From Eretmocerus hayati (taxonomy: Eukaryota > Arthropoda > Insecta > Hymenoptera > Aphelinidae): a stretch of DNA of 64,000 bases. Location: NCBI GenBank assembly GCA_029851415.1, contig CM056742.1, positions 158,539,121 to 158,603,120 of the forward strand, given 5' to 3'. This document shows, in pieces, positions 50,461 through 62,484 of the stretch. The translations under genes were made by a program, and so were the position numbers. The notes beneath the pieces are model-generated. The model saw nothing but the letters and a program-made list of their open reading frames with translations, was not told the origin of the DNA and searched no databases. Numbering within the stretch: position 1 is the stretch's first letter; every line of letters begins with the position of its first letter.

Positions 50461-51496
50461 GTGTGCGTAAAGTTGTGCCGAAAAAGTACTTTGCGGGTGA
50501 GTGTGCGGTGTGCAAAGTTGAGCGAATTCTTTTTTACGCACGATTTTCAGTGCGCAAAGTTTGAAATCGTGCGCAAAGTTGTCGCGATCGTGCGCAAAGT
50601 TGCCATAATCGTGCGCAAAGGTAATTGACAAATTATGGTTGATGCCAACCATTCCCTGGAGGATAATTTTTATTTTTGTATTCAAAACTTTCTAATTACT
50701 CAAAAATTCCATCTATTCATTAATAAAATGTTGAAAGTTTCTTGTGTATTTCACTCCTAAATTTCATCCTAATCATAGCGTACTCATGTAATGTTTCAAC
50801 TTTAATTGTTAATACCTGTTCAGTAATTTTGAATATTTCTTTCCTAATATATATCCGTTTTCTACAGTCGAAATTTTCCATATTTGCAAGAACTCAAAAA
50901 ATTTTACAAACATTCAGATGACTCGGAGATCAAATTTTTTGCCATGAAATTTAATGGTGTAGCTTTCTATAAAGATGAGAACTTCTTATTTGATATGGAT
51001 GATAATACTTTTTCAGTGCGAGTACTTGCATATCTTACATTTGTCTTCTATTAGTACTTCTGAAAGTTGAAATCAAAATTTTTTGGCGATGCGGTAAAAT
51101 ATGATATATCATGAAGATTTTTTCATAATACATTTTCAGAACTTTTTTTTCAGTCGGGGGGCTCCGCCCCCCGAACCCCCCGGCGGGGGCTTCGCCCCCT
51201 GCACCCCCCACCAGGGGCTCCGCCCCTGGACCCCGTCCTCGCCCTCCCTTTCCCCCGCCTTCCAAGGGATAGACCGCGGAGGACAACTTTCCGCACCAAT
51301 ATCAAAAAGTATAGTAAGCAACACGGGCGCAACTTTCCCGCCCTCGTTCCCGAAATTCTCGTGCGTAAAAGTGAAACTTTGCGCACAGTTGTAACTTTGC
51401 GCACGCTTCGCGGTGCGCAAAGTCTTCTGCACTGTGCGCAAAGTTCGCTTTTACGCACTCATTTCGGGAACTCGTGCGTAAAAGTACTTTGCGCCC
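50461..51496. mobile_element. Element with GTGCGCAAAGTT terminal arrays
   Basis: The left end (50461-50625) and right end (51358-51496) carry reiterated boxes: GTGCGCAAAG (at least four at the left, two direct and two inverted at the right) and GTGCGTAAA / TTTACGCAC. The outer ends pair loosely (left AAAAAGTACTTTGCG, right AAAAGTACTTTGCGCCC) but not as a simple palindrome. The interior holds AT-rich unique sequence and a GC-rich cluster (51155-51262). It resembles a non-autonomous DNA transposon with subterminal repeats; the superfamily is unknown. Reading frames through it are repeat shadows. Confidence 0.6.
51155..51262. repeat. GC-rich palindrome cluster
   Basis: Successive short palindromes are seen: GGGGGCTCCGCCCCC, GGGGGCTTCGCCCCC and GGGGCTCCGCCCC, separated by GAACCCCC and TGCACCCCCC spacers. 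The composition is strikingly unlike the AT-rich surroundings. Confidence 0.9.
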
Positions 51497-54453
51497 TTGT
51501 TACTTAATGTACTATTTCTTGATTTTTGTTATTTCCAGGACCTCGTCATTTGGAACAAAGTTCTACATCATGGCTTGAAACTCATCCAGAGCTTCTGGGA
51601 AATCATTTGCACTCCATGGCAGATTAGTGCAAGCTCTTAGCAATATTTTGAGCAAACCCCTGCCACTCTTGGAAGACTTGAAGTCTGATTGGGCAGTTGG
51701 CCACATAAAGTTTTTCCAGATTTGGGCAGATACAATGTCCGTCGAGTGTACACTCAGCATAGTGAGTTGGCTAATCAATTTATACTCTAAGCTGCCCACA
51801 AATGATGAGTTTTCTGGTTGTTATAATGTGAGAAGCTTCATGGATCTCTGTTATTCCTTAGAAAAAGCTCCAAAACTTGGTCATCAGGTTATCTACTACA
51901 TAAGTTGCAAAACTAAATCCTTTACGCTTTTATGAATTATACTGAGTCTCAATCATCCCTTCAATCTATTAAGCATTGCAATTTGTTGTGAAAACTTCAA
52001 GCAGACTTCTGCTTGCAGGTGCAAGCTCAACTCGATCGCTCGTGTCGACTCTTGGCCTCCAATAGATTCTTCCGCAGGATCAAGCAACCTATTTCTCTTC
52101 ACTTTCCCTAATACTCACAGTATAGAGGGATCATAAAACTTTGTAAGTGTACAGATTGTGTAAGATTCACACTCTCATCTACATTTTGAGGTCTTTGTGG
52201 GAGAAAATCATGTCTAAAAGTTTACATGTTCCTGATTCTTACAATGAATGAGTACCAAAATGATGCAGTATTCACTTCTGTAAAAGGATGTGGACTGATT
52301 GCCATGTCTGGATACTAACCATTTTATACTTTCAGATATTTATCTGTTAATGATGGCACGCTCCATCAATGGAAACGACCTAATTCCATACTCGTAGCTC
52401 AACTGCTTCCTGTACACTAGTGGATACTAGATCCTGGCATTTTTGAGGTACCAAATAACTTCTAAACTTGTGAATTAGATAGAATTTGTGAATTTGATGA
52501 GAATGCCTCTAATAGAAAAAAAAAATGAAATACTAAAGGGTAACTAGAATTTACTCTTCCTAGATTAATTTTGGTGGAATCTTTTCAAATCAAGTATAGA
52601 TTTTATACAGTCTATATCTAACAATTAGTTGAACAGGAATGAATATTGAATAGTTCAAACAACCCTGATTTTCTCCGAAATCTCTGTCCCTCAGAAATCT
52701 ACACTTCTGTTTATAATAAGAGGCAGAAAAGTTCATTTCAATTTGAGAGGGTTCATTCATTCATTCATCTATATTCATGTCGGGCAATCAAGTACCCGAG
52801 ATAAACGTCCATGTTTTGATGCTATAAAGTCATGTTTCAGTCACTAGACCCAGTTCACATGCGGGACCCTAGTTCGGTAACCGAAGAGCTTCCGAAATCT
52901 TTCAAGTGGAATTATAGACGTTTTCATTGCATCAGTATTAATGCAGTGCCTACTCATAATGCAGTACCTAGTCGAAATCTTCTAGCTGAGGGTTCCAGAT
53001 TAAATGAAAGTCCGTAGAGGTCGGCTACATTTCTCAAGAAATTCTTGACTGTATATACAAGCTCGGATATACACTTGAGCGCGACAAAGTTGCACAAGAA
53101 AGAGATCATTACGAATAGAATGGCAAAGATCACTCATTCCATTATCTCATAACTCTCTTCGTGGTGGTCTGGTAAAGCTCGTGATAAACCAAAGCACGGT
53201 GAAGGTTTAGTCTTTAAGTGGCAAAGAAGACGAGAGCAAGATCAGAGCAAAGTCTCTTGCAACGAGTACCGAGTAGATATAGACCAAGAAGTGTAAGGAA
53301 AGAGGAGAATAAAGCTATATACAAAGAAAGCCCAGAGGCTCACTCGAAACACACAAAAGCTTAATGGCCAAGGAGTTTTGAAGAGAGGAAATTTCGCACT
53401 CGCGGTATCCACTTGCTTTCTGTCTCTTTCTCTCTCTCTCTCTCTCTTCCTCTCTAGACTGGGCAATGCTAGCAGCAGTCCGCTTAAAAACAGAAGATTA
53501 CAACTACGAATGCAGGCATGGAATCTTGTGTTTAGTACTTTGGTCCCTATTGTCTTCCCTTACAAAATTCTCTTGACAGAACAGTTGAATAAGTTTGGGC
53601 AAATGTTCAAGTCTGAGCCGCATTTTACTTTTCCGTCAATGGATATAATTCGGTTAGGCAGATTGGAGCATCGAATCGCCATATGCTGTATCTTCATGTA
53701 ATTTATGCTCAAAATGAGATTCATGATACTAATAATCGATCTCGGAATTTGATTCTCATGGAAAATCTTCACTGAAAATATGTTCATCGGTTTTTTTTTA
53801 TTCTCATCATTATCACGTGGTTCATCTTTTATTTTTTGGAATCAACTGAGCAAATATTCAATGAATCATATTTCGGCAGGGAACCCAGTAGAAGATGATA
53901 CAATCGTGATCAGCTACAAAATTTGATCGCCTATCTGGCTGAAATCCTTTAAAACGCGTCAAAATTCATATGACTGGTTGAAACTGCTCCATGTACGTGG
54001 GGCAAGAAGTGTCTACATCTTTTGATTATTGAATTGAGATCATAAGTGTTTGAACAATAGAATCCTTATACAATCCGATGATTCTTGAAGACAAAAGTGG
54101 CATTTGGCATGTGAATCAGAATGTCAACTCTATCTATTACTAAAAGAAGAGGAGATTCTATTGCGACTTTTGAATATTTGATCGACTAAGCACATGTTCG
54201 CATTATGGCATTCGAATTGGAACAGATATGAGCAAGACACGGCGACGGAAGCGATCAATGTAGATGACGATCAATTTCCGGTGGTCAAATGTAAAAAGCT
54301 TCTTGTCAAGGTACCATAAGATTTATTTGCACAACTATGATTTTCAACGGGAATCTCAACACAACTATCAATAAAAGTTATTTTCTAGGAATATTGCAAA
54401 TTAATGAGCTTAGTATCAGGGTGAACCTGAATCTGTTGCCATTTCTTAATAAC

Positions 54454-54654
54454 ATGAAATTGACAATACTCATCTCGTATTTGACCATCACAATAGCTCT
54501 TTCATCTGCATCGACCTCACTTCCACGTGAGTTTCATGGTATTTTCTCCACATTTATCAGCACAAGACGACAGTATAGATATCGTTGCAATGCGCAACTA
54601 GCCGTCTCGCCGATCTATGGTCAACTGACTGCCAAATCGCTTACGGATGATTGA
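54454..54654 (+). CDS. Possible small secreted peptide (66 aa), unverified
   Basis: The frame begins with a signal-peptide-like stretch: MKLT followed by a hydrophobic run (ILISYLTITIAL) and small residues (SSAS) that would suit signal peptidase cleavage. The mature part is short and basic, with STRRQYRYRC, and has no recognised family. A donor-like CCAC/GTGAGT falls inside it, so only the first 26 residues might be coding. A nearby open frame after a CGCAG acceptor at 54845 does not join this donor in phase. There is no homology support, so this could be chance. Confidence 0.2.
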   Translation: MKLTILISYLTITIALSSASTSLPREFHGIFSTFISTRRQYRYRCNAQLAVSPIYGQLTAKSLTDD

Positions 54655-56134
54655 CAATGGCAAGGTGCGAGGTGAGATGTGACATTGCCCAATTTCATAT
54701 TTAAATGCACCAATGGCCATAGTTTCACAGATCGGACGATTCGAGGGGGGGGGGGGCACAAGGGGTCATTGCTCTCGTGCCTCGCAAATTGCTTTCTCGA
54801 ACATACGAAAGCTTCAAAAATCTCCAACATTTCCGAACACTCGCAGGCAAGTTATTCTCGTTCATCACCAATAGTCTTGGGATTAGTGGAGAATGACGAA
54901 TTGTCCACCACAATTCAAACGATAATAAGTAATGAACAACTTGTCTCAAACTTCATATCATCAAAATTTAGATTTACATCTGAATGAAATATAACTTCCA
55001 GGTTGCACGGTGACCACTTCGCCTTAAGACGAAATTTTTAAGGTCAGATTGAGGATGCCGTGTTGAATATTTCTAGCTTTCATCCATTGTATGATGTAAC
55101 TAAATAAATCGTACTAAAGTAATTGTCCAAGTAATAAATTCTTGCCATATCTATCTGTACATGGATGAATCGAGTGGAACCGATCAATTCCAATTTGGGG
55201 GTTGTCAAGAAATATGATTGAGGAATGATTAGCAGTTACTTTAGTACACTATCACATAAAACGATACGTGAGACAACTAGTGAGATTGATTCAGCTCATG
55301 GTATATAACATGAAAGCAAGCTATTCCAAATCATTGAGCCATCTTTCAATGACTGATCATTGTCCGCGACAAGAAACATCAAAGCTAAATCATATATCAG
55401 GTAAATTTTGAGCTGCCAAGTCATCGGTGAAAGTGCAGTCATTCGTGAAGGAACTCAGACAACGTCAATTTCAGTCTCTTCTTGACGGAGGATAATCAAG
55501 TTACTACATGTTCAAAAACAAATCCTTGTGCCGTAAGATATGAGGTAATCGTGAATATTACTGTCAGACGCTTCCATAAGCTACCTATGTCACACTCCCA
55601 AACTGACTCGAACCTCAAACCCTCAAACAAAAGCAAAATACAATAATTCCAGACTTTATCGTCTAAGATCGTATAACATACTCCCAGAACAAACATAAAT
55701 TTCAACCACTCTAAAGCCCTATAAAAAGCAAGTTGCCTCATCAATCGATGATTCTTTAAGCTCACTCTCAATCAAAGAAGTAGCTTCACCAAAGCCTCCT
55801 CAAACTCTCAGCTCACTCAGCAGGTCGTAAAGAGGATCCAAGCCTACCGAAGCATCACCATCCGGCACTCGTTCATCGCCTTTCCAAGAAAATGAGCACA
55901 GACCTATATACATATATATGCACAAGAAAGCGTGAATACTCTCGGGCAAGACCACCACCGCCTGCGGATATTCAAGAAGCAAAAGAAAAGGGTATGGGTA
56001 CCAACCGCGTATAGTCATCGTCTCCGGTCCTAAAATCGAATTTCAGAGAGCCAAGAATGAGAAGAGAGCCGTGTGCCCAGTCGAGCCGATAATTCAGCCT
56101 AGACGCATCGCTGAGAAAGCTCAGTTACGACTAC

Positions 56135-56156
56135 GTCGACGACGACGACGACGACG
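56135..56156. repeat. GAC microsatellite
   Basis: About seven GAC/CGA units in a CpG-richer zone. Confidence 0.95.
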
Positions 56157-57252
56157 TTGGTTGAAGCATATAGAGGGTTTATATAGAAGGCCGATAGGTA
56201 TCGGCCGGATATCTGCAGCCCGATTCACACCATAGAATTCGTGAGCTATTCGCGGACCGTTGGACTGCATGGTAAGGAAGATATATATATATGTGTATAT
56301 AATAGTCTTGGGGTCTCGTGGCCCTGCCACATCCGGCCGAGATAACCTCTACGCTGCACCTAGAATTCGATGAATAATGAACTGCTATGGAATTGCTGCT
56401 ACGAGGAACTGGCCTTTCCGGATGAAGAGCGGATTGGGTTGGAATATTCGTAGGCATGAATTCTGTGAGGTGTGAGAAAGTGAGGAGGTGGAGATGGTCT
56501 GGATGAGCCAACTATTTGGCTGAGATTAGAGAGCGAGGTTAGTTATGGCCTGGCTGAGATCACATCTAATTGTATCGGTGTTACACCCTAACTGGAGCCT
56601 ATCTGTCCATCTGGCCGAGCTCCTTCACGGGCTACTTGACTCACCTAGACTGTTGCTAATCGGGTCGTTGACCCGGGTTACAAACCTGTAACTTGAGAAG
56701 AATAACAGTTTTATGGATGAGATTTTGATAGTTTTCTGGAAATGAAAATGTTAGTTTTTTTTATGAGTGATGGACACCGTTCTAATTCATTCATGACTAT
56801 TTCGTCGGGTATCAATCTGAGTTGTAAAATTGAAACCTGTGATCGCTCATTCCACCGTTATCCAAACACTGAGTGGATACGGATTGGAATTTCAAAGTGT
56901 TGCAGGCATTTTTCAACGACCGATCATGAACTTCCTTGTGGAACGTCTCAAATTGGAAATTTCATTGGGAATTTGAAATCATCTTCAGATCAGGAGAATC
57001 TCTGATAAATGTAAACTTTACGATTATCCAATTTATCGCATGTTTGGCGAATCTCACCTCTTCTTCGAGGGATTCTAGAATACCATCTGACTGATATGCC
57101 CATTCCTGTCAAGAAGAAATTGCGTGAATATTTGTTTTGCAGTCAGTGAATGAAAGCAATGCATTACTGTGACTGATGATAAGGGAAAATTTTGATCAGG
57201 AACTAAACAAATATGTGACCATTTGCCTCCATCTACAACAGCGCCTCTCATA

Positions 57253-57401
57253 GATCCCGAAGATTCCCGTACAATTGTCCGATTCCACGCGCCCGACGGA
57301 CGTTTGCCCGATATATAATCGCCCGAATCCGATTGCCCGTCTCCTAACGCCCGATTGGACATTTGCCCGACGGATTCTTGCCCGATGCCCTTTCACCCGA
57401 T
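57253..57401. repeat. Left terminal array of the MULE
   Basis: Reiterated TTGCCCGAT/CGCCCGA boxes. They align in order with the reverse complement of 62485-62656. The array is cut at its inner side by the Chapaev element. Confidence 0.75.
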
Positions 57402-57405
57402 GCTC

Positions 57406-57808
57406 CACGGTGCCCTTGAATGCAATTTAAATGAAATATTCCGTTACCAACGGGATTATTTTGGTTTCCGTTTCCGGATATCTTAAAGAATACATTCCTA
57501 AAAGAATTAAAATCTTTCGCCGAGCCGTTTTGAAGGAATGTCATTTGGAACATTTTTTGGAACTCTTATTTCCTCAATGATAATAAATGTTCTCCAAACC
57601 TAAGATTCCTTGGTCAAATGATGATCTAAATGAAAAATGATGATTCAGGAGGATGATTCGAGTAATTATGACAATGAGAATAGTGACGAGAGATTAAATC
57701 TCCAAAACTGCTGATTGTGGAGAGTCCTTTTGGGGGAAAAAATATGAAGCAGAGTCCGGATCTCAAATTGGGATTCCCATCCACATCTTGATCAAAACTA
57801 CTCAAGTT
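57406..57808. repeat. Left TIR of the Chapaev element
   Basis: 403 bp beginning CACGGTGCCCTTGAATGCAA. It is an inverted, near-identical copy of 61098-61500 with only scattered substitutions seen by eye. Confidence 0.9.
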
Positions 57809-58206
57809 ACGATCAATATCAATCAACATAAATCAATATAGCATTGCTAATCATCGTTTCAACGTCATCAATCGACACAGATCGGTAAGTTGGAATACTG
57901 TTTTGCGGTCGTCTTACGACACCGTACCCCGTCTGCGGCAAATTCCTCGCGTGCTCAATCGGCGACATTTGTTGATATGGTCTACATACTCGCTCCAGAC
58001 AATACTCTCAGTATACATGTATGCCAGCGAAATTCATAACAAGAGTGAATTCTGGAACTTTAGCTAATGGGTCACTCAACTAGTATCTCGCCAGCTTGTG
58101 AGCGCTTCGCATGTGTCTCTGAACCTTGTGGTGAAAAGTTTCAATTGTTATCCCAATCAATGCGTATTCATTGCTACGTTGACTGTATGCGGATTTCACA
58201 ATCGTG

Positions 58207-60985
58207 ATGACGAAGGACCATGCATTTTCTCACGAGGAGAATAGATCCAAAGTCTGTCTGTTATGTTTTCGAAAGAAGAAAATGATGGTTCCCATCAAAA
58301 ATCAACTGAAAATAGATCTGGAGACAATTTTCAATCATTATCGAGAAAGCAAAAGTTCACCAAGTGCTTTGTGTGGTACGTGTAAGGTGCACGTGAGTCG
58401 AGTTAAATCTGGCAAAGAGACGATGAATATTTTGAATTCACCCAGAGTCGTGGATATGATAGTTTCCGAGTCAACCGAGAATTCGAGGTGTGATTGTGAA
58501 ATCTGTGATGTTGCACGAAAAACTCTCAATTCACAGCAACAAACTACATCTAAATCAGCAGGTGAGTACTTGAAACCCTGTCAAATGGCATTGTTCCAAA
58601 ATTCCATGGATTTTACGAATAGGTTTCTCATATCGACGTCCCAACATCGTGAACTTGTGGCTTCCGAAAATTTTTTTACGTACAGCCCGAGTCACGCACT
58701 AGTAATCAGCCTTTCCATCACGATGATTTTGACGTCTCGCAACTCTACCCTCGCTACCCTACATCAATATATCTCTTGATTATCGGGTTACCTATCAAAG
58801 TGGAAATACGCACAGATTGCGCTCGCGCTTCTTCAATATTTGGACGACAAATTGTACTAGGCTATTTTGCTTTGCGCGGAGTCACGCATGAAACTCAATG
58901 ATCTTCTCTCGATTCATAAATGTTGCAGAAAACTGATATCAAAATGTCATAACTCTTCAGTGGGCTCAAATTCCCATTATTACAATAACCATCAACTATT
59001 TTTCCATTCATCATTGAAATTAAACCATAGTGTACTCGAATTTCCGTAGAACAACGTAAAATATTTATGTATCTCGTACCAAAAAAGCTTCTCTTTTCAC
59101 TCTCGCACTGGGGAATCCTGATCCATTACGTGACGTTTTTCGTCGAGCGTAGGGGCCTTGTGAGAAGTTTTTATCGGAAATTCCACGTGCTTAACATCAT
59201 TTCCAAAAAAATTGCATAAATTCGGAATGTGACGCGGTTTTGTATGAAATCTTCAAGTTTCATTGAATTTGACAAAGTTCCCGAGTGGAATTCATTCATG
59301 TCGTGAATTATATTACAGGAAATCCAGCTCCAAGCACATTGAAAAACCCCTGCCGCAAATGTCTCACTCCGGTATCCAAAGGAGTATCTCATATCTGCAA
59401 TGTGCAGTCTCAAGTTGATAATCTTTCAACTTATTTGGAAAGTTGTCCCCAAAGAGTACAAGATCAAGTAGTGTCCAAATTCATAAAAAATAGGACTGCA
59501 GTAGAAGAATGTCCAGAGTCACAGGAGACACTCGTCATCCGACAATCACGAGGCAAGCCACTCCATTTCATCAGAAAATCCTGCAAAGGGTCCATAAGTA
59601 AAAAGACCGCGTGTAAACGCTCAGTATCTGCAGAGGATCTTTCAAAACTGCAGATAAGCATGAATCTAAGCTCTCGCCAGACGCATGGGATCGCCTCATT
59701 TTTACGGACAGCCACACAAGATAGAAAATTTATCGAATCAGGCTCGACGATTAAGCTTATGGAGAAATCTCACCTACTCGACGATTTTTTCAGCCACGGA
59801 GAGTTTGAGTTCTTGAAGATTAATGGAAAAGAGATCTCCGAAGTGCATAGAGTTGTGGTCCATTGTATTGGTATAAGTGATTTCATAGCGTTCATAAAAG
59901 AGAAAAGGCGCACTGGAGAGTATCTTATCAAGAAGGGCTTGGACGGTGGAGGAGGATTTTTCAAAATTTGCCTCTCAATTCAGTCGGAAACATCGACAGC
60001 AGAAATTACCGGCTCAGAACGTCGGAAATTTTCTGACGGTATTGCATTCAAACAGTTCAAAGATTCTGCAGTCAAAAAGATATTCCTGTTGGCAGTAGCT
60101 CCTAAGATTCAGGAAAATTATAACAATGTTTCTACATTAATGAATGCCCTGGATCTCGAAGAGCTTGAAGGAACTATAGCTACCGATCTGAAATTAGCTA
60201 GCATCATATCCGGTATTATGCCGCAGAGCTGCACCCACCCATGCATCTGGTGTTTTGTGAATAAAGATGATCTCAACACCTGCGGTGAACTCAGAACGGT
60301 CCAAAAGAATCTGACTTACTACGAGAAGTGGGTTGCAGCTGGATCAGTGAAGAATGATGCGAAAAATTTCATGAATTGCGTGAACAGACCACTATTCAAG
60401 AGCGATCCGGACGAGACATTCCTGCAACTAATACCACCACCTCAACTGCACTCCATGCTAGGAGTGGTAAATACCATATTCTTCCATATGTACCGAGAGT
60501 TTGAGAGTGAATCTACAGCTTGGATGAAAAAATGCAACGTTGAACGAGAGATGACACTTGGTAGCCCAGCTTTCAAAGGGAACTCGTGTAAAAAACTTTT
60601 GGAGAATTCCGATTTACTATGTGTTCAACCAAATTCAAGACTGGAAAAATATCAAACATCCTTCTCTGACTTCCGGGATGTTGTAAACTCGTGTTTTGGA
60701 GAGGTTCTGGATCCCGATTACAAGCTTTTCATCGCCAAGTTTCGTCAAAGCTATATGAACTTAGGAATCAGTGTGACTCCAAAGGTACACGCAGTATTTT
60801 TTCACGTCGAACAGTTCTGCGAATCGAAAAAAAGAGGATTGGGCTTCTACAGTGAGCAAGCAGTTGAGTCTGTTCACTCCGACTTCAATTCCCTCTGGGA
60901 GAAGTATAAAGTTAACGATTCGAACGAGAAATATCCCGAGAAACTTCTACGTGCAGTGTGCTCATACAATGCCTCCCACATTTGA
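58207..60985 (+). CDS. Chapaev-type transposase, two exons (673 aa)
   Basis: Exon 1 (ATG at 58207, to 58561) joins exon 2 (59319-60985) through a GT-AG intron (CAG/GTGAGT, ATTACAG) that restores a split GGA codon, giving 673 residues. N-terminal zinc-ligand pairs are C17xxC20, C56xxC59, a CDCEIC near 95, and CRKC followed by HIC after the splice. The central part has KGLDGGGGFFKI, KKIFLLAVAPKIQENYNNV, and a CTHPCIWC finger, then PPPQLHSMLGVV. The C-terminus has HVEQFCE, YSEQAVESVHSDFNSLW and LLRAVCSYN. The zinc finger, the LH..G segment and the SEQxxES block fall in the same order as in RAG1 and related DDE transposases; I infer the D of LDGGGG and the E of SEQxxES as catalytic candidates. 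It would cut and paste the element that carries it. Splicing is inferred from phase and motif continuity. Confidence 0.75.
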
Positions 60986-61097
60986 AGAATTCATAAGTCT
61001 TTGGAAAAAGATGGAATCATTCTGTATTACAGGCTCACAGTGACTTCTTATCATGTCTCCTCATTTATCTTGTACAATGTGCATCTATATTGGCCCC

Positions 61098-61500
61098 AAC
61101 TTGAGTAGTTTTGAATAAAATGTGGATGGGAATCCCAATTTGAGATCTGGACTCTGCTTCATAATTTTTCCCCCAAAAGGACTCCCCACAATCAGCAGTT
61201 TTGGAGATTTAATCTCTCGTAACTATTCTCATTGTCATAATTACTCGAATCATCCTCCTAAATCATCATTTTTCATCTAGATCATCATTTGACCAAGGAA
61301 TCTTAGGTTTGGAGAACATTTATTATCATTGAGGAAATAAGAGTTCCAAAAAATGTTCCAAATGACATTCCTTCAAAACGGCTCGGCGAAAGATTTTAAT
61401 TCTTTTAGGAATGTATTCTTCAAGATATCCGGAAACGGAAACCAAAATAATCCCGTTGGTAACGGAATATTTCATTTAAATTGCATTCAAGGGCACCGTG
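61098..61500. repeat. Right TIR of the Chapaev element
   Basis: 403 bp ending GGGCACCGTG. It is an inverted copy of 57406-57808 and includes an AATAAA (about 61112) that could serve the transposase transcript. Confidence 0.9.
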
Positions 61501-61637
61501 GCTCTCTTATCTTATGGCCTTTTCATCCGAAAACTTATTTTTGTGTCAACACCCGCACCAAATCAACGGCACATATGTATAGCTGATTGAATTGATGACA
61601 TGAATAGAGATACACGTACACACATTTAAAACCAATA

Positions 61638-62267
61638 TTGAGAGAAATCTTTCTATGCTTCTTCCACTTGGGACGATCAGTTTACCGGCATGTGCAAGAA
61701 GAAGGATTCCATACTGACTATCAGGATCCAGAAAACGACAATATTAGGAAATTTACGCGCATGATCTTACCAGTAGCGCTTTTTCCTACTGAGGATGCAG
61801 TTGAGGTATTTGAGTTGTTGAGAGAGCACATACCAGAAGACTCGTATGCGATCTATGACTACTTTTATCATACGTACGTTCGGGGTAAGCCCCGTCGTGC
61901 ACGTGCAAGAGTAACTCCACCTCTCTATCCCATCAGCCTCTGGAATCAATATGAAGCTGTAATTCATGGCCTACACAAGACGAACTATTCAAGTGAAGGA
62001 TGGATTCACAGATTTGCACTGGTAGTGGGCAAGAAACATCCTGATTTCTATTCTTGTTTGAAAGAATTTCAAGAGGAACAACGAGACTCAGAAACTTGCT
62101 TGGTTGAGCTTGGTCTTGGTAAAAATGTGAGGGCTGCTCCCAAACGATGATGATTTATGGTGCAAGAGAGGCTTCGTGCTATCGCACACGATTATAACGA
62201 ATATAAAAATGATGTGCGAGTACTGGAATATCTGGACGCAATGTCCCACAATATAACCATTGTTTGA
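61638..62267 (+). pseudogene. MULE transposase, C-terminal fragment with two stops
   Basis: The open part encodes a typical MULE transposase C-terminal region: CFFHLGRSVYRHVQ, then LPVALFPTEDAVEVFELL, YDYFYHTYV, LWNQYEAV, HKTNYSSEGWIHRFA and a KHPDFYSCLKEFQEEQ segment. There is no ATG at its start, and the upstream catalytic portion is absent. Two consecutive in-frame TGA codons (62148-62153) interrupt it. The same frame then continues with MVQERLRAIAHDYNEY and ends at a stop at 62267, which is the expected C-terminal tail. AATAAA follows at 62271. The gene is a remnant and could not encode a working enzyme. Confidence 0.75.
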
Positions 62268-62484
62268 GTCAATAAATCGAAACTTGGTATGAATGTTACT
62301 ATTTGATTATGCTATATGGCTTTGATTTTGATATTCATTGATACTATAACGTACCATATTTATCTTCATTCACGCTCTGCCACAAGTCACAGTTATTGTT
62401 GAGTCTTGATGGTAATAAATGACTATGCATTGAATAAATTTGCATTCTACAGCTATTCTATTCTATTCTTCAATCGGGTTATGG

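Larger units (their letters stand above)
51497..57252. other. Intergenic stretch with microsatellites
   Basis: No confidently supported gene. A frame at 51627-51935 (+) has no recognised motif. CT repeats lie at 53422-53448, a 12-base G-run at 54745-54756, GAC repeats at 56135-56156, and CpG-richer zones at about 53030-53480 and 55740-56500. One possible small secreted peptide frame is listed separately. Confidence 0.35.
57406..61500 (+). mobile_element. Chapaev-type DNA transposon, apparently complete (4.1 kb)
   Basis: The ends are CACGGTGCCC and its inverse GGGCACCGTG, flanked by the 4-bp direct repeat GCTC (57402-57405 and 61501-61504). Terminal inverted repeats are about 403 bp each (57406-57808, 61098-61500). 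One spliced transposase gene on + fills the interior. Chapaev elements (CMC superfamily) are known for CAC starts and 4-bp target duplications, which fit here. The element lies inside the MULE, so it inserted later. Both TIRs and the gene look intact, so it may be recent, but activity cannot be judged. Confidence 0.75.

Noticed and set aside
51136..51458. Long Gly/Pro-rich frames over the GC-rich cluster
   Set aside because: They are produced by the GGGGGC/GCCCCC palindromes; the composition explains the openness.
57075..57408. Minus-strand frames rich in SGK/RAI repeats
   Set aside because: They are translations of the reiterated CCCGA boxes of the MULE terminus.
58562..58779. Continuation of the Chapaev exon-1 frame past the GTGAGT donor
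   Set aside because: The joined reading into exon 2 restores the zinc-ligand and transposase continuity, so the extra frame is intron.
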